From NCBI RefSeq assembly GCF_031326345.1, contig NZ_CP133671.1, forward strand, positions 2,604,001 to 2,668,000: 64,000 nt of DNA, written 5' to 3'. This document shows, in pieces, positions 53,756 through 64,000 of the stretch. The stretch comes from Aureispira sp. CCB-E. GTDB lineage: Bacteria; Bacteroidota; Bacteroidia; Chitinophagales; Saprospiraceae. The translations under genes were made by a program, and so were the position numbers. Positions within the stretch are counted from its first letter, which is position 1, and each line of letters begins with the position of its first letter. Under the pieces are notes generated by a model, which did not search any database, had not been told where the DNA came from, and saw only the letters and a list, made by a program, of their open reading frames with translations.

Positions 53756-56700
53756 ATGAAGTCTCTGAAAAACCTACACATTAACTTATTTATCAATATA
53801 CCCTTTCTTTTTATTGCTTGTTTTTTTTCAGAAACAGCTTTGGGGCAAGTATATGAACTAGATGGAAATGTTATATCTGCGGGACCAGTTATTAATGTTT
53901 GTCCAAATACAGAATATACACTCAGAATAACTCGAAACAATCCAGCTACAACAAGGCCTCTCAGGCTTGTTGCAGATAATAATGATGTATTGATTGATGG
54001 AGTGGCTGGGTTAACTCCTTATTGTGCCCCTTCTCAACTTACTGTTACAGTTGTGTTTACGGGGAATGGTACTAGGACAATCATACTTAATAATGCCACT
54101 AATAATGGTTGTAATGTATATCAAACATTTCAGAGGCAATTTAACTTTGAAGTACAAAATGCTCCTGTTAATGCATTGGATGCTAGCTATGATGCTTGTG
54201 AAGGTAGTGCTTTGGCTTTAAATAATGTCTGTACTGGAGATTGTGGAAGTGCGACTTATTCTTGGGCACAAGATTTAGGAGCAGGGTTCCAGGCTATATC
54301 TGGGACTTTAGAAGATAGGACAATGAGTTTGACTGAAATAGCGGCTATAGGGGCAGGAAATAATGCTCAAGTAAGGGTGATGAGCAGTATTACTTATGCT
54401 AGTGTGGTTTGTAAAGACACTTCTACGACGACGATCAATGTTAGAGCGGTACCTAATTTGGCACCTATAACTTTTGGTGCTGCGACAAATGGCAATCCTT
54501 ATACCCCTACAACAAATGGAGAAATTTGTATTTATGGTGATCAAGTAGTCAACGTAACTTGTTCTGGAGGTTGCCCTTTGACCAGTACTTCAGGAACGTA
54601 TGAATGGTTTGTAAGAACAGCAGCTACTCCTACTGTATTACCTATCACAGCTAATGGAAGTAGTATCATATCTAATGGCGCTGCCGCCACTGCTACTACG
54701 AATGGTTCCGATGCAGCAACATTAGATCCTACTACACTTAATATTGCTCCAGGATTATATGATGTTATTGTAGTGGCAACGAATGAATATGGCTGTACTT
54801 CGACAGAGGAACTTGAAAATCAGTTGACAATTAATGATCGACCAGCAGTCGAAATTTATCATAATTTTGGAGACGCCACTTGGAACGCTACTTCGCTTTC
54901 TTCAGCAGATATGGTTATTACTAGTCCGCTCTGTACAGGACTTAATTTAGAATTTGAGGTTAATGGATGTGCAGATACAGATTATATTTCTGCCAATATG
55001 ACGCCAAATACATCTGGACTCGTTAACAATCCTAATGTAGCGAGTGGGTATACAAGTCCTTGTCTTACGGGAAGTGGTGGTGGATCTTATTTTAGAACTG
55101 TCACTTGGACTGCTTTGGGAGAAGATGGAACCACTGTGATTCCTATTGATAATGTATCGACTCCTGTGGTAAAAAGCCCTGTTGATGATGCGAGTAACCG
55201 TGTTGCTTCGTCAGCGTCTTGGGACGGTGTATTGCCCACTACTGGGGCTTTGGCTAATCGAAGTGTTTATACTGTAGAAGTAGAAGGACATAATGGCTGT
55301 GTTAATACAGATAGTATAGCTATAGAAGTAGGGCAACCTACTATTTCTTTTGAAGTAGATGGAACCCCTCATGCTGCGCATTCGGATGTAGATATTTGTT
55401 ATGGCGAAACTCCCCAGATTTTGGCTGTATGTGATATGTGTTATGGTACAGTTGGTGCTTCTTGGTCGGTTACACAAGGTAGTAATACTATTGAAACAGG
55501 AACAGAAGTACTAAATCCAATGAGGACAGATCCAATTGTCAATAGTACAAATATAACTTGGTATGAAGTAACTGTTACTGGAGAAAGAGGGTGTACGAAT
55601 TCAGAGACGGTTGACGACATTCACATCAATGATATTCCTGGACCAACGGTAAATGTTTCCACACAAGCATTAATTTGTTCAAATGGAGATTTAGAGTTAA
55701 CAGATGCGAACTTCTCAAACTCTAATAGCTATAAAGTATATACTGCTGATCCCAATGTGGGAACTCCTCCACCTATATACACCTGTAATGCTAATTCTTG
55801 TTCCAATCCGATCACTATTGCTAGCCCTACACATGGGACAACTTATTGGTTAGAAGCAACCAACGGGGGGTGTTCAAGTGATGATAATACGGGAGCTATT
55901 AATGTAGCGACAAGTCCTTCAATTAGTATAAGGTCAGAGCCCACAGAGCCTTGTAACAATCGCCCTGCTTATTTTTACTTAAATGGGTCTTCTTCTTATA
56001 CCTATACATGGCGTATTGACACTCCTAGTGCAAATTCGACGACACCTCAACCAAGCTCTTTAGGAACAGGACATGTTTCGTCAAGTTTCTTTTTTACATC
56101 TGTTTATTTTGAATTGAATCCAGGTATTTCAGCACAAACTGGTGTTACCTTAGCTGTAGATGCATTAGCATCAAATGGTTGTACATCAACTGTGGATTTT
56201 ACACCTTTCGATATTTTGGATTGTGAAGACCCTATTTTAGTAAAATCAAAAATAGATATTAGTGGTAATCCTATTACGAGCCCAACTTTAAATTATGATT
56301 ATATTTGTGAAGGAGAATCTATTGTAATGGAGGTCGCATATGGTTCAGGACCTCCTTATACCCCCTCTTATTTATGGAGCTCTGGAGAAACAACAAGCTC
56401 CATCACCGTGTTATCATCTTCGTCATCACCAGATACAATCACAAGATCGGTTATAATTTATAAAAACTCAGACTCATTAACAACTCTAACTGGAAGAACA
56501 ATCGTATCTCGAGGAAATGTGAATTTTTATCCTCAAGGAGATAATGATTTTAATACTGTAGATACTGCTATTTGTATTAATGGAGAAGTTGTAGCAAAAG
56601 CTAACTGCCCTACTTGTGTGGGATCTATAGCTTATGAATGGGATTCACAATCTCCTGTAGTTGCCTCCAATGGAAGTACTATTCAAACCTATACAGTAGC

Positions 56701-59700
56701 TCCTACATCTACAGCACAATTTGATCTTTTGCTAACCGTTAGTCATGGGGAGGATTGTGAAGAGGTGTTAAATCGGCAGATAGATGTAAATCCTTTGCCT
56801 GGACCTACTTTACGTGATGTGGATGGAAATCCTTTGGCTGGAACGCAATACCTTTGTGTAGGAGAGGTAGATACGATCTATGTAGAATGTAGTACTTGTT
56901 CAACCTATAGATGGAATACTACAGCCAACACAGATACCATTTATATTACTAATCAAGGAGGCTATTATGCAGAAGTAGTAGATGGAAATAGTTGTACGAA
57001 TACTTCAGGTGTAGCAGTATATATATATTCAACAGATGGATACAATGCACCAGTGGTAGCTAATCCTACACAAATTTGCTCTGGTAGAGATGTTGTCCTT
57101 GAAGTTGCACCATGTGTAGGTTGTGATTATACTTGGTTGAACACTAATCCATTGCCAAATGGAAGTGTATTGGTTAATACAAGAACTCATACAACGAATA
57201 CTACTGGAGATTACTTTGCAGTAGTAGAAAATCAGCATGGATGTTTATATAAAACGAATCAAATTAATGTTAATTCAACAACATTAACTATTCCAAGTAT
57301 AAGTGGAACTACAGACTCTATTTGCACAGGACAGTCAACAACTTTGTCAACACCGTCATTAACTAATGCTTCATATCAATGGTATTTAAATGGAGGAGTA
57401 GTAAGTGGAGCGATAGATTCTACTTATACAACAACAGTTCCAGGCGTTTATACTGTGGCGGTAACTTATCCTAATGGATGTATTGAAGAGTCACCAAGTT
57501 TTTTAGTGAGTTCGTTAAGTTTTTCTCCTAATATTGTTGCAGCCGATACTGTAATTTGTAGAGGACAACCAGCTGAGTTATCTACAGATTTATATTCTGG
57601 ATGGCAATATCAGTGGTATAGAAATGGAATATCAGTTGCAGGAGCAGTAGGGGCAGCTTATTCTGCAGATACAGCAGGCTCTTATTATGTGAGAGTAACA
57701 AATCATAATCTTTGTGTAGAGGAAACAGCAACAATTGATATAATAGAATCAACGCTAGCTATTCCTAATGCTACAACTAATACACCATCAATTTGTCCTG
57801 GAGAGTATGGGGTTATTTCAGTCTCGTTATGTTCTGGATGTTCTTATCAGTGGTTCGATTTGAATACATCTTCTCCAATTACAAGTATAGATCCAACAAA
57901 CTATAGAGATAGTGTTTTAACTTTAACAACAAATTCTTATTATGCCCAAGTCTCTATTGATGGTTGCACAGAAATTTCTGATACAATAACGATTGTAGTC
58001 AATCCTGTATTTACACCAGCTATTTCATCCTCTTCTTCTGTTGTTTGTGATGGTCGAGATGCAACTTTAGTAACGCAAGGTTGTGTAGGGTGCTCGTACA
58101 GTTGGTTAAAGGATGGGACTCCTGTGCTAGGGGCTTTGAATGATACGTTTCACGTTGTCGATAATGTAGCAGATTTTGGTGATTATCAAATAGCTGTTGA
58201 TTATCCTAATGGTTGTTCAGATACTTCAGCTATTTTAATAATTAATGATGGATCGTATGATGTATTATTGGAAATAGATACATCAGGGGGAAGACCACTA
58301 GATTCCGTTATTTGTAATGGAATTGGTGAAACTTTATTAGCAACGCCAAACGAAAATAGAACAGGAACATATTTGCATACTTTGTTTTTGGATAATACAC
58401 CTGTAACAGGATATTCAAATGTCACATCAGGCTCTGCTTCTAATACATTTCCTGGAGATAATGAAGGGGTATATACGGTGGAAGTTACGAATCCTCTTGG
58501 CTGTAAGGCTCTTTCCAATTTATTGCCATTGAGAGCGGTTAATATTATACCATCTTTATCAGCTAGAGCTACTTCAAATCCTAATTCAGTTCCAACAGGA
58601 GCCATATGTACTCCAACAGGAACTGCCTATTTAGAAGTAACTGTTAGCCCAAGTTGTTCTACTTGCACTTATGTCTGGCAAAAAGGTTCTTCAACCCTTT
58701 CGAATACATCTACCAATTATACTACTGCACCAGGTAGTGCGGGGGTAGGGTTGTATCGAGTGAACGTAACCAATGATGGATGTGAAGCTATAACTGTTCC
58801 TGTTAATATTGCGAATCAAATTGGAACTTTAGATTCAGAAGCCAACACAACAGATACAAGTATTTGTAATGGGCAATCTGTTACTTTAGAGCATGCAGCA
58901 TCCATGGGCAATCCTTCGACACACTGTTCGGGATGTTCTTTCAGATGGTTGCGTACATTAAATCCGATTAATGGGGCAAGTAATTATCAATATGTAACTA
59001 GTACACCAGGGACTTACAATTTAGAAGTAACGACTTCGGATGGTTGTGTAGATACCTCATCTGTGATTAGTATTCGTCAAGTAGATCCACCATCAGGGTT
59101 GACCTTGGATTTTGATAGCTTAGTATATGTAAGCCCCACTGTTCAAGCGACAGGAACACCGTTAGCCTCTAATGGTGATTCTATAGATATGAATAACTGG
59201 ATTTTCCCTGCTTATGCAAGACATGATTTGGCAAATACCAATTTCTCAAGTTATTTTAGAAGTGCTCCATTTAACGGTGCACTGGCTGCAAATGCAGGAT
59301 TGCAAGGCACGGATAGTATTAACTTTCACCCAGCAGATAGTTTGTCTGGTTATCATTTAATTACCTATTATTATGATACCTTGGGATGTGTCTTTACGGT
59401 AAGCGATGTTTTAGAGGTATTACCACCCGCAGCTATTTCTGTAACCAATCTTAACCCATCCTCAGTAGCTTATGAAGCCTGTGTAGGAGATGATTTGGTA
59501 ATCAATGCCGTAAATTTAGATTTTGCTATCGATCAAGTATTCGCTTTTGATGCAGATGATAATTATCAATTAATCGGTGCGAATTCAATTACCAGTACCT
59601 CTGATACTTTTGGCACTAATGTCCGTTGGAATACAAATATTAATTTAACGGTACCTGGAAATGCCTATGCTTCTTATTTAATGTTAATAGGAGATAACTT

Positions 59701-62700
59701 AGTAACAGGAAGAAGGGATACATTATTTACTTCATATGTTCTGATTCATAATACTGATTTGAGCTTTACAGGGTTGCCAAATATGTTGTGCTCTAATGGA
59801 GAGGGGATTACATTATTTGGTAGTCCAACAGGAGGCTCTTTCTCAGCTAGAGATATTTCAACAGGAGCATTAATTCCAGGAGCTTTTGTTGGTGATACAT
59901 TGTACCCACAACAATTTAATCAAAGTGCCTATATGGATGGCAATCAATATGTTGATATCTATTATAGCTATACAGAAACGTATACGAATGGTAATTTATG
60001 TCCAGATAACGATACTGTTTCCAAACGAAAAGAGGTAAAAGATGTGCGCTTGACAGACGTTCAGTTTAATACTATTTCGGTTTCTCAGACAAGAGAATTG
60101 TTAACCAACTTAGTATATCAAACAACGCCTTATGCTGCTCGTCCGAACAAACAACCTCTGTATGTAAGTACGTTTAGTGGTAGTTTTACAAATCCTGCTG
60201 GGCGTCCAACAGAGTTTTTGCCTGCCAATGCAGGAGTTGGAACACATGCATTAACTTATAGTATCAAAAGTGGTGATTGTATCAATTCGGTAGAAGATAG
60301 TATAACGGTAGTGGCTGCACCAACGCCAATACCAATGCCAGATACAATTTGTCGCAATTATGGTACAACTCCTTTTGCTAGAGAAATAGCGAGATTCCCA
60401 TATAGTCCACCATCGGTATCTTATCCACCCAATACAGCAGTTGCTTCTTATACAGACGAATTAAATATAATTAATGTAACGGGAGCAGGAGTAACGGCTG
60501 TTAGTTCGGTTCCTGGAAATGAAAGTTATACTTATGACCCTACACTTGTAAGTGGTAATTATGATACATTAATCATTGAATATGGGTTTTACAGAGATGA
60601 AGATACATTAGATGTTTATGGAAGTGGAAATCCTGTTGACTTTGATACATTAGAATATGTAGTGGCAAGAATTGTTAAGCCTATATACATTGAGGATTTG
60701 ACACCTGTAAATATTATAGATACAATTGTTTCTCCTTTCTATTGTCAAGAAAATATCTTGCATCTATTAGCAGGAAACCCTTCTAACAATTCATTTGGAG
60801 GCGGAATATTTATGCTATATGGAGGAACGAATCAATATCAATTTGGAGACACATTATTTAATAGTGTTATTAACCCTTATGATGTTAACCACCTAGAAAA
60901 TGCCATTACTACCTATGATTTAGTTTATATCTTGGATGGTGTAGTATGTAATAATTCTGATACCATGAGTATTACAATTAACAGAGGGTTAAATCCAACA
61001 TTTGCTACTGCAAATGGATTAGATGAGTTCTGTGATACAGATCCTAATGTCCAAATAATACACAACGTATCGTCTCCTGATACAGCTATATGGACCATTG
61101 GAGGAGTACCGCAACCTTCATATGTATTTGGTCCAGATCCATTAGATCCAGGGCTTCACGTAGTAGAATTGCAACAACTATCAACTTATATTCAAGGAAA
61201 TGATACCTTTGTCTGTTCTGCATCAGCTATTGATACATTTACAATTCATGCATTACCTGCATTGACGATGTTACCGCCCTTAGAGACTCAATACTGTGCA
61301 AATGATACAGTAGTAGATTTAACAGTATCTCCAACGCCAAGTTGTAACGTTTATGGAGCTTCTGGGCATATAGTTTTAGATGAGAAATTTAATTCAGGTA
61401 TTCCGCCAAGTTGGAATTCAACCTATAGTTTTGGGGGTAAAAACTGGACAGGAGCTACGTCATTGCCACAGGGTGGTACAGGAGGAGCTGCATTTATTGA
61501 TACTAGTCATGTGTTAACAGATTCTTGGTTGATAACAAAATCATTGAATCTAGTTGCAGGGCATCGATATAGATTGACATATATGGTTCGTGCAGGTGAG
61601 CTTGACTCCACTTGTTCTGGTTTCTGTGATGCAGCTTTGGTTGTTGCTATGGGACCAGCAGCAAACCCTGCTAATATGGGGGCACAGTTAGATTTACAAC
61701 TTGCTATTAGTGAGGATCGGACTTATGTTCGTTATGTTGTTGATCATTATCACGATCCCCTTCTTGGTTTTACTACAGGAACTTATCATTTAGGTTTCCG
61801 AAGTGCTACTCCAGCTTATGGACGCTCTTTAAGACTAGATAACGTTAGAATGAGAGACATGACTATTGCGGACTGTTCTCTTACTGGAATTGGGTATATG
61901 GATGGACCAGGTGTACACCACGTAACAGATTCTTCTTATCAATTTAATCCTCTAGCAGTTCCGACAGGAAATGTAGAAGTGAAATATGTTTATACCGATG
62001 TTAGAGGTTGTCAAGATAGTTTGGTTTATCCAATTACAGTAGATACAGCACCAATTGTTAGCTTTACCGATTTGCCGCCAACATATTGCGAAAATGAGCC
62101 AACTTTATTGTTAACAGGTACACCTCTAGGAGGGCAATTTACTAGTACGATGGGGACGAACTTGGTACCAGTAGGTTTAGCAGTATTAGATACAGCCAAC
62201 TTCCCTGTAAATTACCAAACAAATACAACAGGCAACGATATTGTTACCTACCGTTTTGAAGATAACAATGGTTGCGTGGAAATTGTACATGATACGATAG
62301 ACATTGTACCATTGTTGGATAGTGTGTATATTGCTAATTCTTTAGATCCATTTGGAAATGGTCATTGTGTGGATGCAGATTCAACAATATTAGATGTGAA
62401 CTTATTCTCTGGAACATTAATTACGAATGGTACATTCTATGGTGCAGGAGTTCGGAATGGAACAGCTGGTGCAGGTGGTGCAATTTTCTATCCTGATTCA
62501 GCAGAAATAGATATGGGGCATACAGGTGATGTGACAGTAGAATACATCTACAATACAACGACAGGTTGTGCAGATACAACTAGATTTACAACTAGAGTAC
62601 ATGCTTTACCAGATTTAACTTTTATGAATCTGCCAGATAGTCTTTGTCTCAACGCAGATTCGTTCCAAGTAGTTGCTATCAATCATGTTGTGACTGGAGC

Positions 62701-64000
62701 GATGGGACAAATAATGTATGCGGATACCTTGATTAATGAAGGAACATATATAGCAAGAGATACTAGTGGTAATAATTTACCAAACTTCATACAACTATTT
62801 GATACTTTGTATCCTTATACAGCAGATGGATACAGCCAAGTAAATGTTACTTATTCCTATACAGCTCCTAGTTCATTGGGATTATGTTCTAGTACAATAT
62901 ATGATAGTGTAAGGATAGATACGGTGCCTATTGTGTACTTTGAAGATTTGAGACCTTATTATTGTGAAAATGAGCCTCAAAGTATTTTCTTAGCATTCCC
63001 TGCATTTAGTGTGGGTTCAGGATATTTATCAATTGATTCGACACGAATTGATAGCAGCTTCTTCTGGATTGATCCAAGCACAATGGTAGGCCCAGGACAA
63101 ACAACCGCTGTTTACCCTGTTTATTATACATTTACAGATACAAGGGGGTGTAGAGGCGAAGGCTATGATACCTTTGAAGTAAGACCTTATCCAAGAATCG
63201 TGTTTGATCCTATGGCGCAAGATACATTCTGTCGTCAAGTAGGGCGTTATGATTTAAGACAACTAGTCGTCGCTCCTACAGGAGGATACTTTACAGATAA
63301 TTTAGCATTGACAAGTATTCAAGACAGTTTCTTTTTGAATTTGAATGCTTTGGCTGGTCCTAGATTGGTTACTTATCATTATGTAGATCCAGCAACACAA
63401 TGCGAAAATCAAGATTCTATTTGGCTCTATTTGTTTAATGCCCCTGAGATTGACTTTACTGTCTATGGAGGGTGTGCTCAAATGGATATTACGTTTGATC
63501 CAGTTACTAATAATTTGGTAAATGGAATCGACTCGATTACTAGTATTTGGTGGGATTTTGAAGGAAATGGAATGATCACAAACTCTCCTTTGGATACTTC
63601 GGCAATAACAATGCCCGATATGCTATATCAATATACGGCAAGCGGGACTTACAACGTAACTTTGAATGTTCAAAATCAAGGTAGTTGTCCTGCAAGTCTT
63701 ACTAAACCGTTGATAATATCTCCTTATCACGACTTAGCTTCTGATTATTTTGAAGATTTCAACAGTGGTGCTGGGGACTGGTATGATGATCAACCGATAG
63801 ATGTAACTCCGAGCAATGTTTGGACTCATGAGAATAGTTTGACAGGCAATCATATTAGTAATTCCAATGGATTTTGGGTAACAATGGCCGCAGGTCCTCT
63901 TTATGAGGTCAACCAATCGGCTTGGGTTTATAGTCCCTGTTTTGACTTTACCAATTCAAGACGACCGATGATTGCATTGGATTTATGGAGAGATGCATCT
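53756..64000 (+). CDS. Second giant T9SS-type surface protein, open at the window edge (at least 3415 residues)
   Basis: From the ATG at 53756 a single frame stays open to the last base (3415 codons). The start has a signal peptide (about 1-31, IPFLFIACFFSETALG, then Q). The first ~1800 residues are Ig-like modules, many with the CxxC-x-Y-x-W mark (CSTCSTYRW ~1046, CVGCDYTW ~1121, CSGCSYQW ~1359, CVGCSYSW ~1445, CSTCTYVW ~1635, CSGCSFRW ~1724). From about 1780 on it is colinear with residues about 1190-2700 of the first giant (LTLDFDSL; KEVKDVRLTDVQFNTIS versus RDVKLDSVTYTPIS). An additional MAM/choice-of-anchor domain lies at about 2538-2705, a PKD-like domain near 3263 (WWDFEGNGM) and the start of a second MAM-like domain at about 3330. 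The rest, with a presumed T9SS tail, lies outside. Confidence 0.88.
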   Translation, partial: MKSLKNLHINLFINIPFLFIACFFSETALGQVYELDGNVISAGPVINVCPNTEYTLRITRNNPATTRPLRLVADNNDVLIDGVAGLTPYCAPSQLTVTVVFTGNGTRTIILNNATNNGCNVYQTFQRQFNFEVQNAPVNALDASYDACEGSALALNNVCTGDCGSATYSWAQDLGAGFQAISGTLEDRTMSLTEIAAIGAGNNAQVRVMSSITYASVVCKDTSTTTINVRAVPNLAPITFGAATNGNPYTPTTNGEICIYGDQVVNVTCSGGCPLTSTSGTYEWFVRTAATPTVLPITANGSSIISNGAAATATTNGSDAATLDPTTLNIAPGLYDVIVVATNEYGCTSTEELENQLTINDRPAVEIYHNFGDATWNATSLSSADMVITSPLCTGLNLEFEVNGCADTDYISANMTPNTSGLVNNPNVASGYTSPCLTGSGGGSYFRTVTWTALGEDGTTVIPIDNVSTPVVKSPVDDASNRVASSASWDGVLPTTGALANRSVYTVEVEGHNGCVNTDSIAIEVGQPTISFEVDGTPHAAHSDVDICYGETPQILAVCDMCYGTVGASWSVTQGSNTIETGTEVLNPMRTDPIVNSTNITWYEVTVTGERGCTNSETVDDIHINDIPGPTVNVSTQALICSNGDLELTDANFSNSNSYKVYTADPNVGTPPPIYTCNANSCSNPITIASPTHGTTYWLEATNGGCSSDDNTGAINVATSPSISIRSEPTEPCNNRPAYFYLNGSSSYTYTWRIDTPSANSTTPQPSSLGTGHVSSSFFFTSVYFELNPGISAQTGVTLAVDALASNGCTSTVDFTPFDILDCEDPILVKSKIDISGNPITSPTLNYDYICEGESIVMEVAYGSGPPYTPSYLWSSGETTSSITVLSSSSSPDTITRSVIIYKNSDSLTTLTGRTIVSRGNVNFYPQGDNDFNTVDTAICINGEVVAKANCPTCVGSIAYEWDSQSPVVASNGSTIQTYTVAPTSTAQFDLLLTVSHGEDCEEVLNRQIDVNPLPGPTLRDVDGNPLAGTQYLCVGEVDTIYVECSTCSTYRWNTTANTDTIYITNQGGYYAEVVDGNSCTNTSGVAVYIYSTDGYNAPVVANPTQICSGRDVVLEVAPCVGCDYTWLNTNPLPNGSVLVNTRTHTTNTTGDYFAVVENQHGCLYKTNQINVNSTTLTIPSISGTTDSICTGQSTTLSTPSLTNASYQWYLNGGVVSGAIDSTYTTTVPGVYTVAVTYPNGCIEESPSFLVSSLSFSPNIVAADTVICRGQPAELSTDLYSGWQYQWYRNGISVAGAVGAAYSADTAGSYYVRVTNHNLCVEETATIDIIESTLAIPNATTNTPSICPGEYGVISVSLCSGCSYQWFDLNTSSPITSIDPTNYRDSVLTLTTNSYYAQVSIDGCTEISDTITIVVNPVFTPAISSSSSVVCDGRDATLVTQGCVGCSYSWLKDGTPVLGALNDTFHVVDNVADFGDYQIAVDYPNGCSDTSAILIINDGSYDVLLEIDTSGGRPLDSVICNGIGETLLATPNENRTGTYLHTLFLDNTPVTGYSNVTSGSASNTFPGDNEGVYTVEVTNPLGCKALSNLLPLRAVNIIPSLSARATSNPNSVPTGAICTPTGTAYLEVTVSPSCSTCTYVWQKGSSTLSNTSTNYTTAPGSAGVGLYRVNVTNDGCEAITVPVNIANQIGTLDSEANTTDTSICNGQSVTLEHAASMGNPSTHCSGCSFRWLRTLNPINGASNYQYVTSTPGTYNLEVTTSDGCVDTSSVISIRQVDPPSGLTLDFDSLVYVSPTVQATGTPLASNGDSIDMNNWIFPAYARHDLANTNFSSYFRSAPFNGALAANAGLQGTDSINFHPADSLSGYHLITYYYDTLGCVFTVSDVLEVLPPAAISVTNLNPSSVAYEACVGDDLVINAVNLDFAIDQVFAFDADDNYQLIGANSITSTSDTFGTNVRWNTNINLTVPGNAYASYLMLIGDNLVTGRRDTLFTSYVLIHNTDLSFTGLPNMLCSNGEGITLFGSPTGGSFSARDISTGALIPGAFVGDTLYPQQFNQSAYMDGNQYVDIYYSYTETYTNGNLCPDNDTVSKRKEVKDVRLTDVQFNTISVSQTRELLTNLVYQTTPYAARPNKQPLYVSTFSGSFTNPAGRPTEFLPANAGVGTHALTYSIKSGDCINSVEDSITVVAAPTPIPMPDTICRNYGTTPFAREIARFPYSPPSVSYPPNTAVASYTDELNIINVTGAGVTAVSSVPGNESYTYDPTLVSGNYDTLIIEYGFYRDEDTLDVYGSGNPVDFDTLEYVVARIVKPIYIEDLTPVNIIDTIVSPFYCQENILHLLAGNPSNNSFGGGIFMLYGGTNQYQFGDTLFNSVINPYDVNHLENAITTYDLVYILDGVVCNNSDTMSITINRGLNPTFATANGLDEFCDTDPNVQIIHNVSSPDTAIWTIGGVPQPSYVFGPDPLDPGLHVVELQQLSTYIQGNDTFVCSASAIDTFTIHALPALTMLPPLETQYCANDTVVDLTVSPTPSCNVYGASGHIVLDEKFNSGIPPSWNSTYSFGGKNWTGATSLPQGGTGGAAFIDTSHVLTDSWLITKSLNLVAGHRYRLTYMVRAGELDSTCSGFCDAALVVAMGPAANPANMGAQLDLQLAISEDRTYVRYVVDHYHDPLLGFTTGTYHLGFRSATPAYGRSLRLDNVRMRDMTIADCSLTGIGYMDGPGVHHVTDSSYQFNPLAVPTGNVEVKYVYTDVRGCQDSLVYPITVDTAPIVSFTDLPPTYCENEPTLLLTGTPLGGQFTSTMGTNLVPVGLAVLDTANFPVNYQTNTTGNDIVTYRFEDNNGCVEIVHDTIDIVPLLDSVYIANSLDPFGNGHCVDADSTILDVNLFSGTLITNGTFYGAGVRNGTAGAGGAIFYPDSAEIDMGHTGDVTVEYIYNTTTGCADTTRFTTRVHALPDLTFMNLPDSLCLNADSFQVVAINHVVTGAMGQIMYADTLINEGTYIARDTSGNNLPNFIQLFDTLYPYTADGYSQVNVTYSYTAPSSLGLCSSTIYDSVRIDTVPIVYFEDLRPYYCENEPQSIFLAFPAFSVGSGYLSIDSTRIDSSFFWIDPSTMVGPGQTTAVYPVYYTFTDTRGCRGEGYDTFEVRPYPRIVFDPMAQDTFCRQVGRYDLRQLVVAPTGGYFTDNLALTSIQDSFFLNLNALAGPRLVTYHYVDPATQCENQDSIWLYLFNAPEIDFTVYGGCAQMDITFDPVTNNLVNGIDSITSIWWDFEGNGMITNSPLDTSAITMPDMLYQYTASGTYNVTLNVQNQGSCPASLTKPLIISPYHDLASDYFEDFNSGAGDWYDDQPIDVTPSNVWTHENSLTGNHISNSNGFWVTMAAGPLYEVNQSAWVYSPCFDFTNSRRPMIALDLWRDAS

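Noticed and set aside
58201-58605. A 134-codon minus-strand frame inside the second giant gene
   Set aside because: It lies antisense to an in-frame, clearly coding region with Ig-like motifs and is a compositional shadow.
1-64000. Possible CRISPR array, tRNA, rRNA or prophage genes
   Set aside because: No regularly spaced direct repeats of CRISPR type, no tRNA cloverleaf that I could recognise and no phage or integrase genes were found on either strand.

Overview
The window is a low-GC chromosomal segment of a member of the Bacteroidota, most likely a Saprospirales-type marine filamentous or gliding bacterium close to Aureispira or Saprospira (an inference from content; no rRNA gene is present to confirm it). 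Supporting signs are several proteins that end in type IX secretion (T9SS) sorting domains, DUF5723 and DUF3667 proteins, an S46 dipeptidyl-peptidase, FG-GAP/CRTAC1 proteins, giant Ig-like surface proteins, TAnnTTTG-type -7 promoter boxes and a general lack of strong Shine-Dalgarno sequences. No tRNA, rRNA, CRISPR array, prophage or transposase gene was seen.

Layout. Positions 1-8.6 kb hold a left-truncated unknown gene, a DUF5723 outer-membrane barrel, a small secreted protein, a zinc-ribbon membrane protein, a PAP2 phosphatase overlapping tail to tail with a DUF3667 membrane protein, a secreted propeller-like protein and a small membrane protein. A DeaD-type RNA helicase follows (8.9-10.7 kb). 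At 11.1-17.4 kb are two tandem paralogous T9SS cargo proteins of about 940 residues. From 17.9 to 28.5 kb, all on the minus strand, lie an S46 peptidase with the DPP11-type arginine, a GNAT plus YdcZ-type transporter pair, an outer-membrane barrel plus Crp/Fnr regulator pair, a PhoX-like Tat phosphatase, a protein homologous to M19 membrane dipeptidase that has lost its metal ligands, an HD-domain hydrolase and folD. From 28.8 to 38.9 kb are mostly housekeeping genes: uridine kinase, alpha/beta hydrolase, lptB, alanine dehydrogenase, a GT39-like glycosyltransferase, gmk, apaG and a LutA-like CCG-domain protein.

From 39 kb to the right edge the window is dominated by surface or secreted proteins. 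A 1084-residue CRTAC1/FG-GAP protein is divergent from a 3166-residue T9SS giant. After it come a 461-residue FG-GAP T9SS protein with an unusually long N-terminal leader, and a second giant that starts at 53756 and is still open after 3415 codons at the window edge. The two giants share layout: CxxC-x-Y-x-W Ig-like modules, long mid-regions, a PKD-like domain and a MAM-like domain. Only the first shows its end, a degenerate Omp28/thioredoxin-like domain plus a T9SS tail.

Intergenic DNA carries at least two families of non-coding, hairpin-rich repeats. One (6.3, 10.7, 14.2 and 24.6 kb) has terminal inverted repeats whose sequence differs between copies but remains largely complementary within each copy. 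The other (26.6 and 36.7 kb) is MITE-like. These repeats, the metal-less M19 homologue and the modular giant proteins are the least conventional parts of the window.
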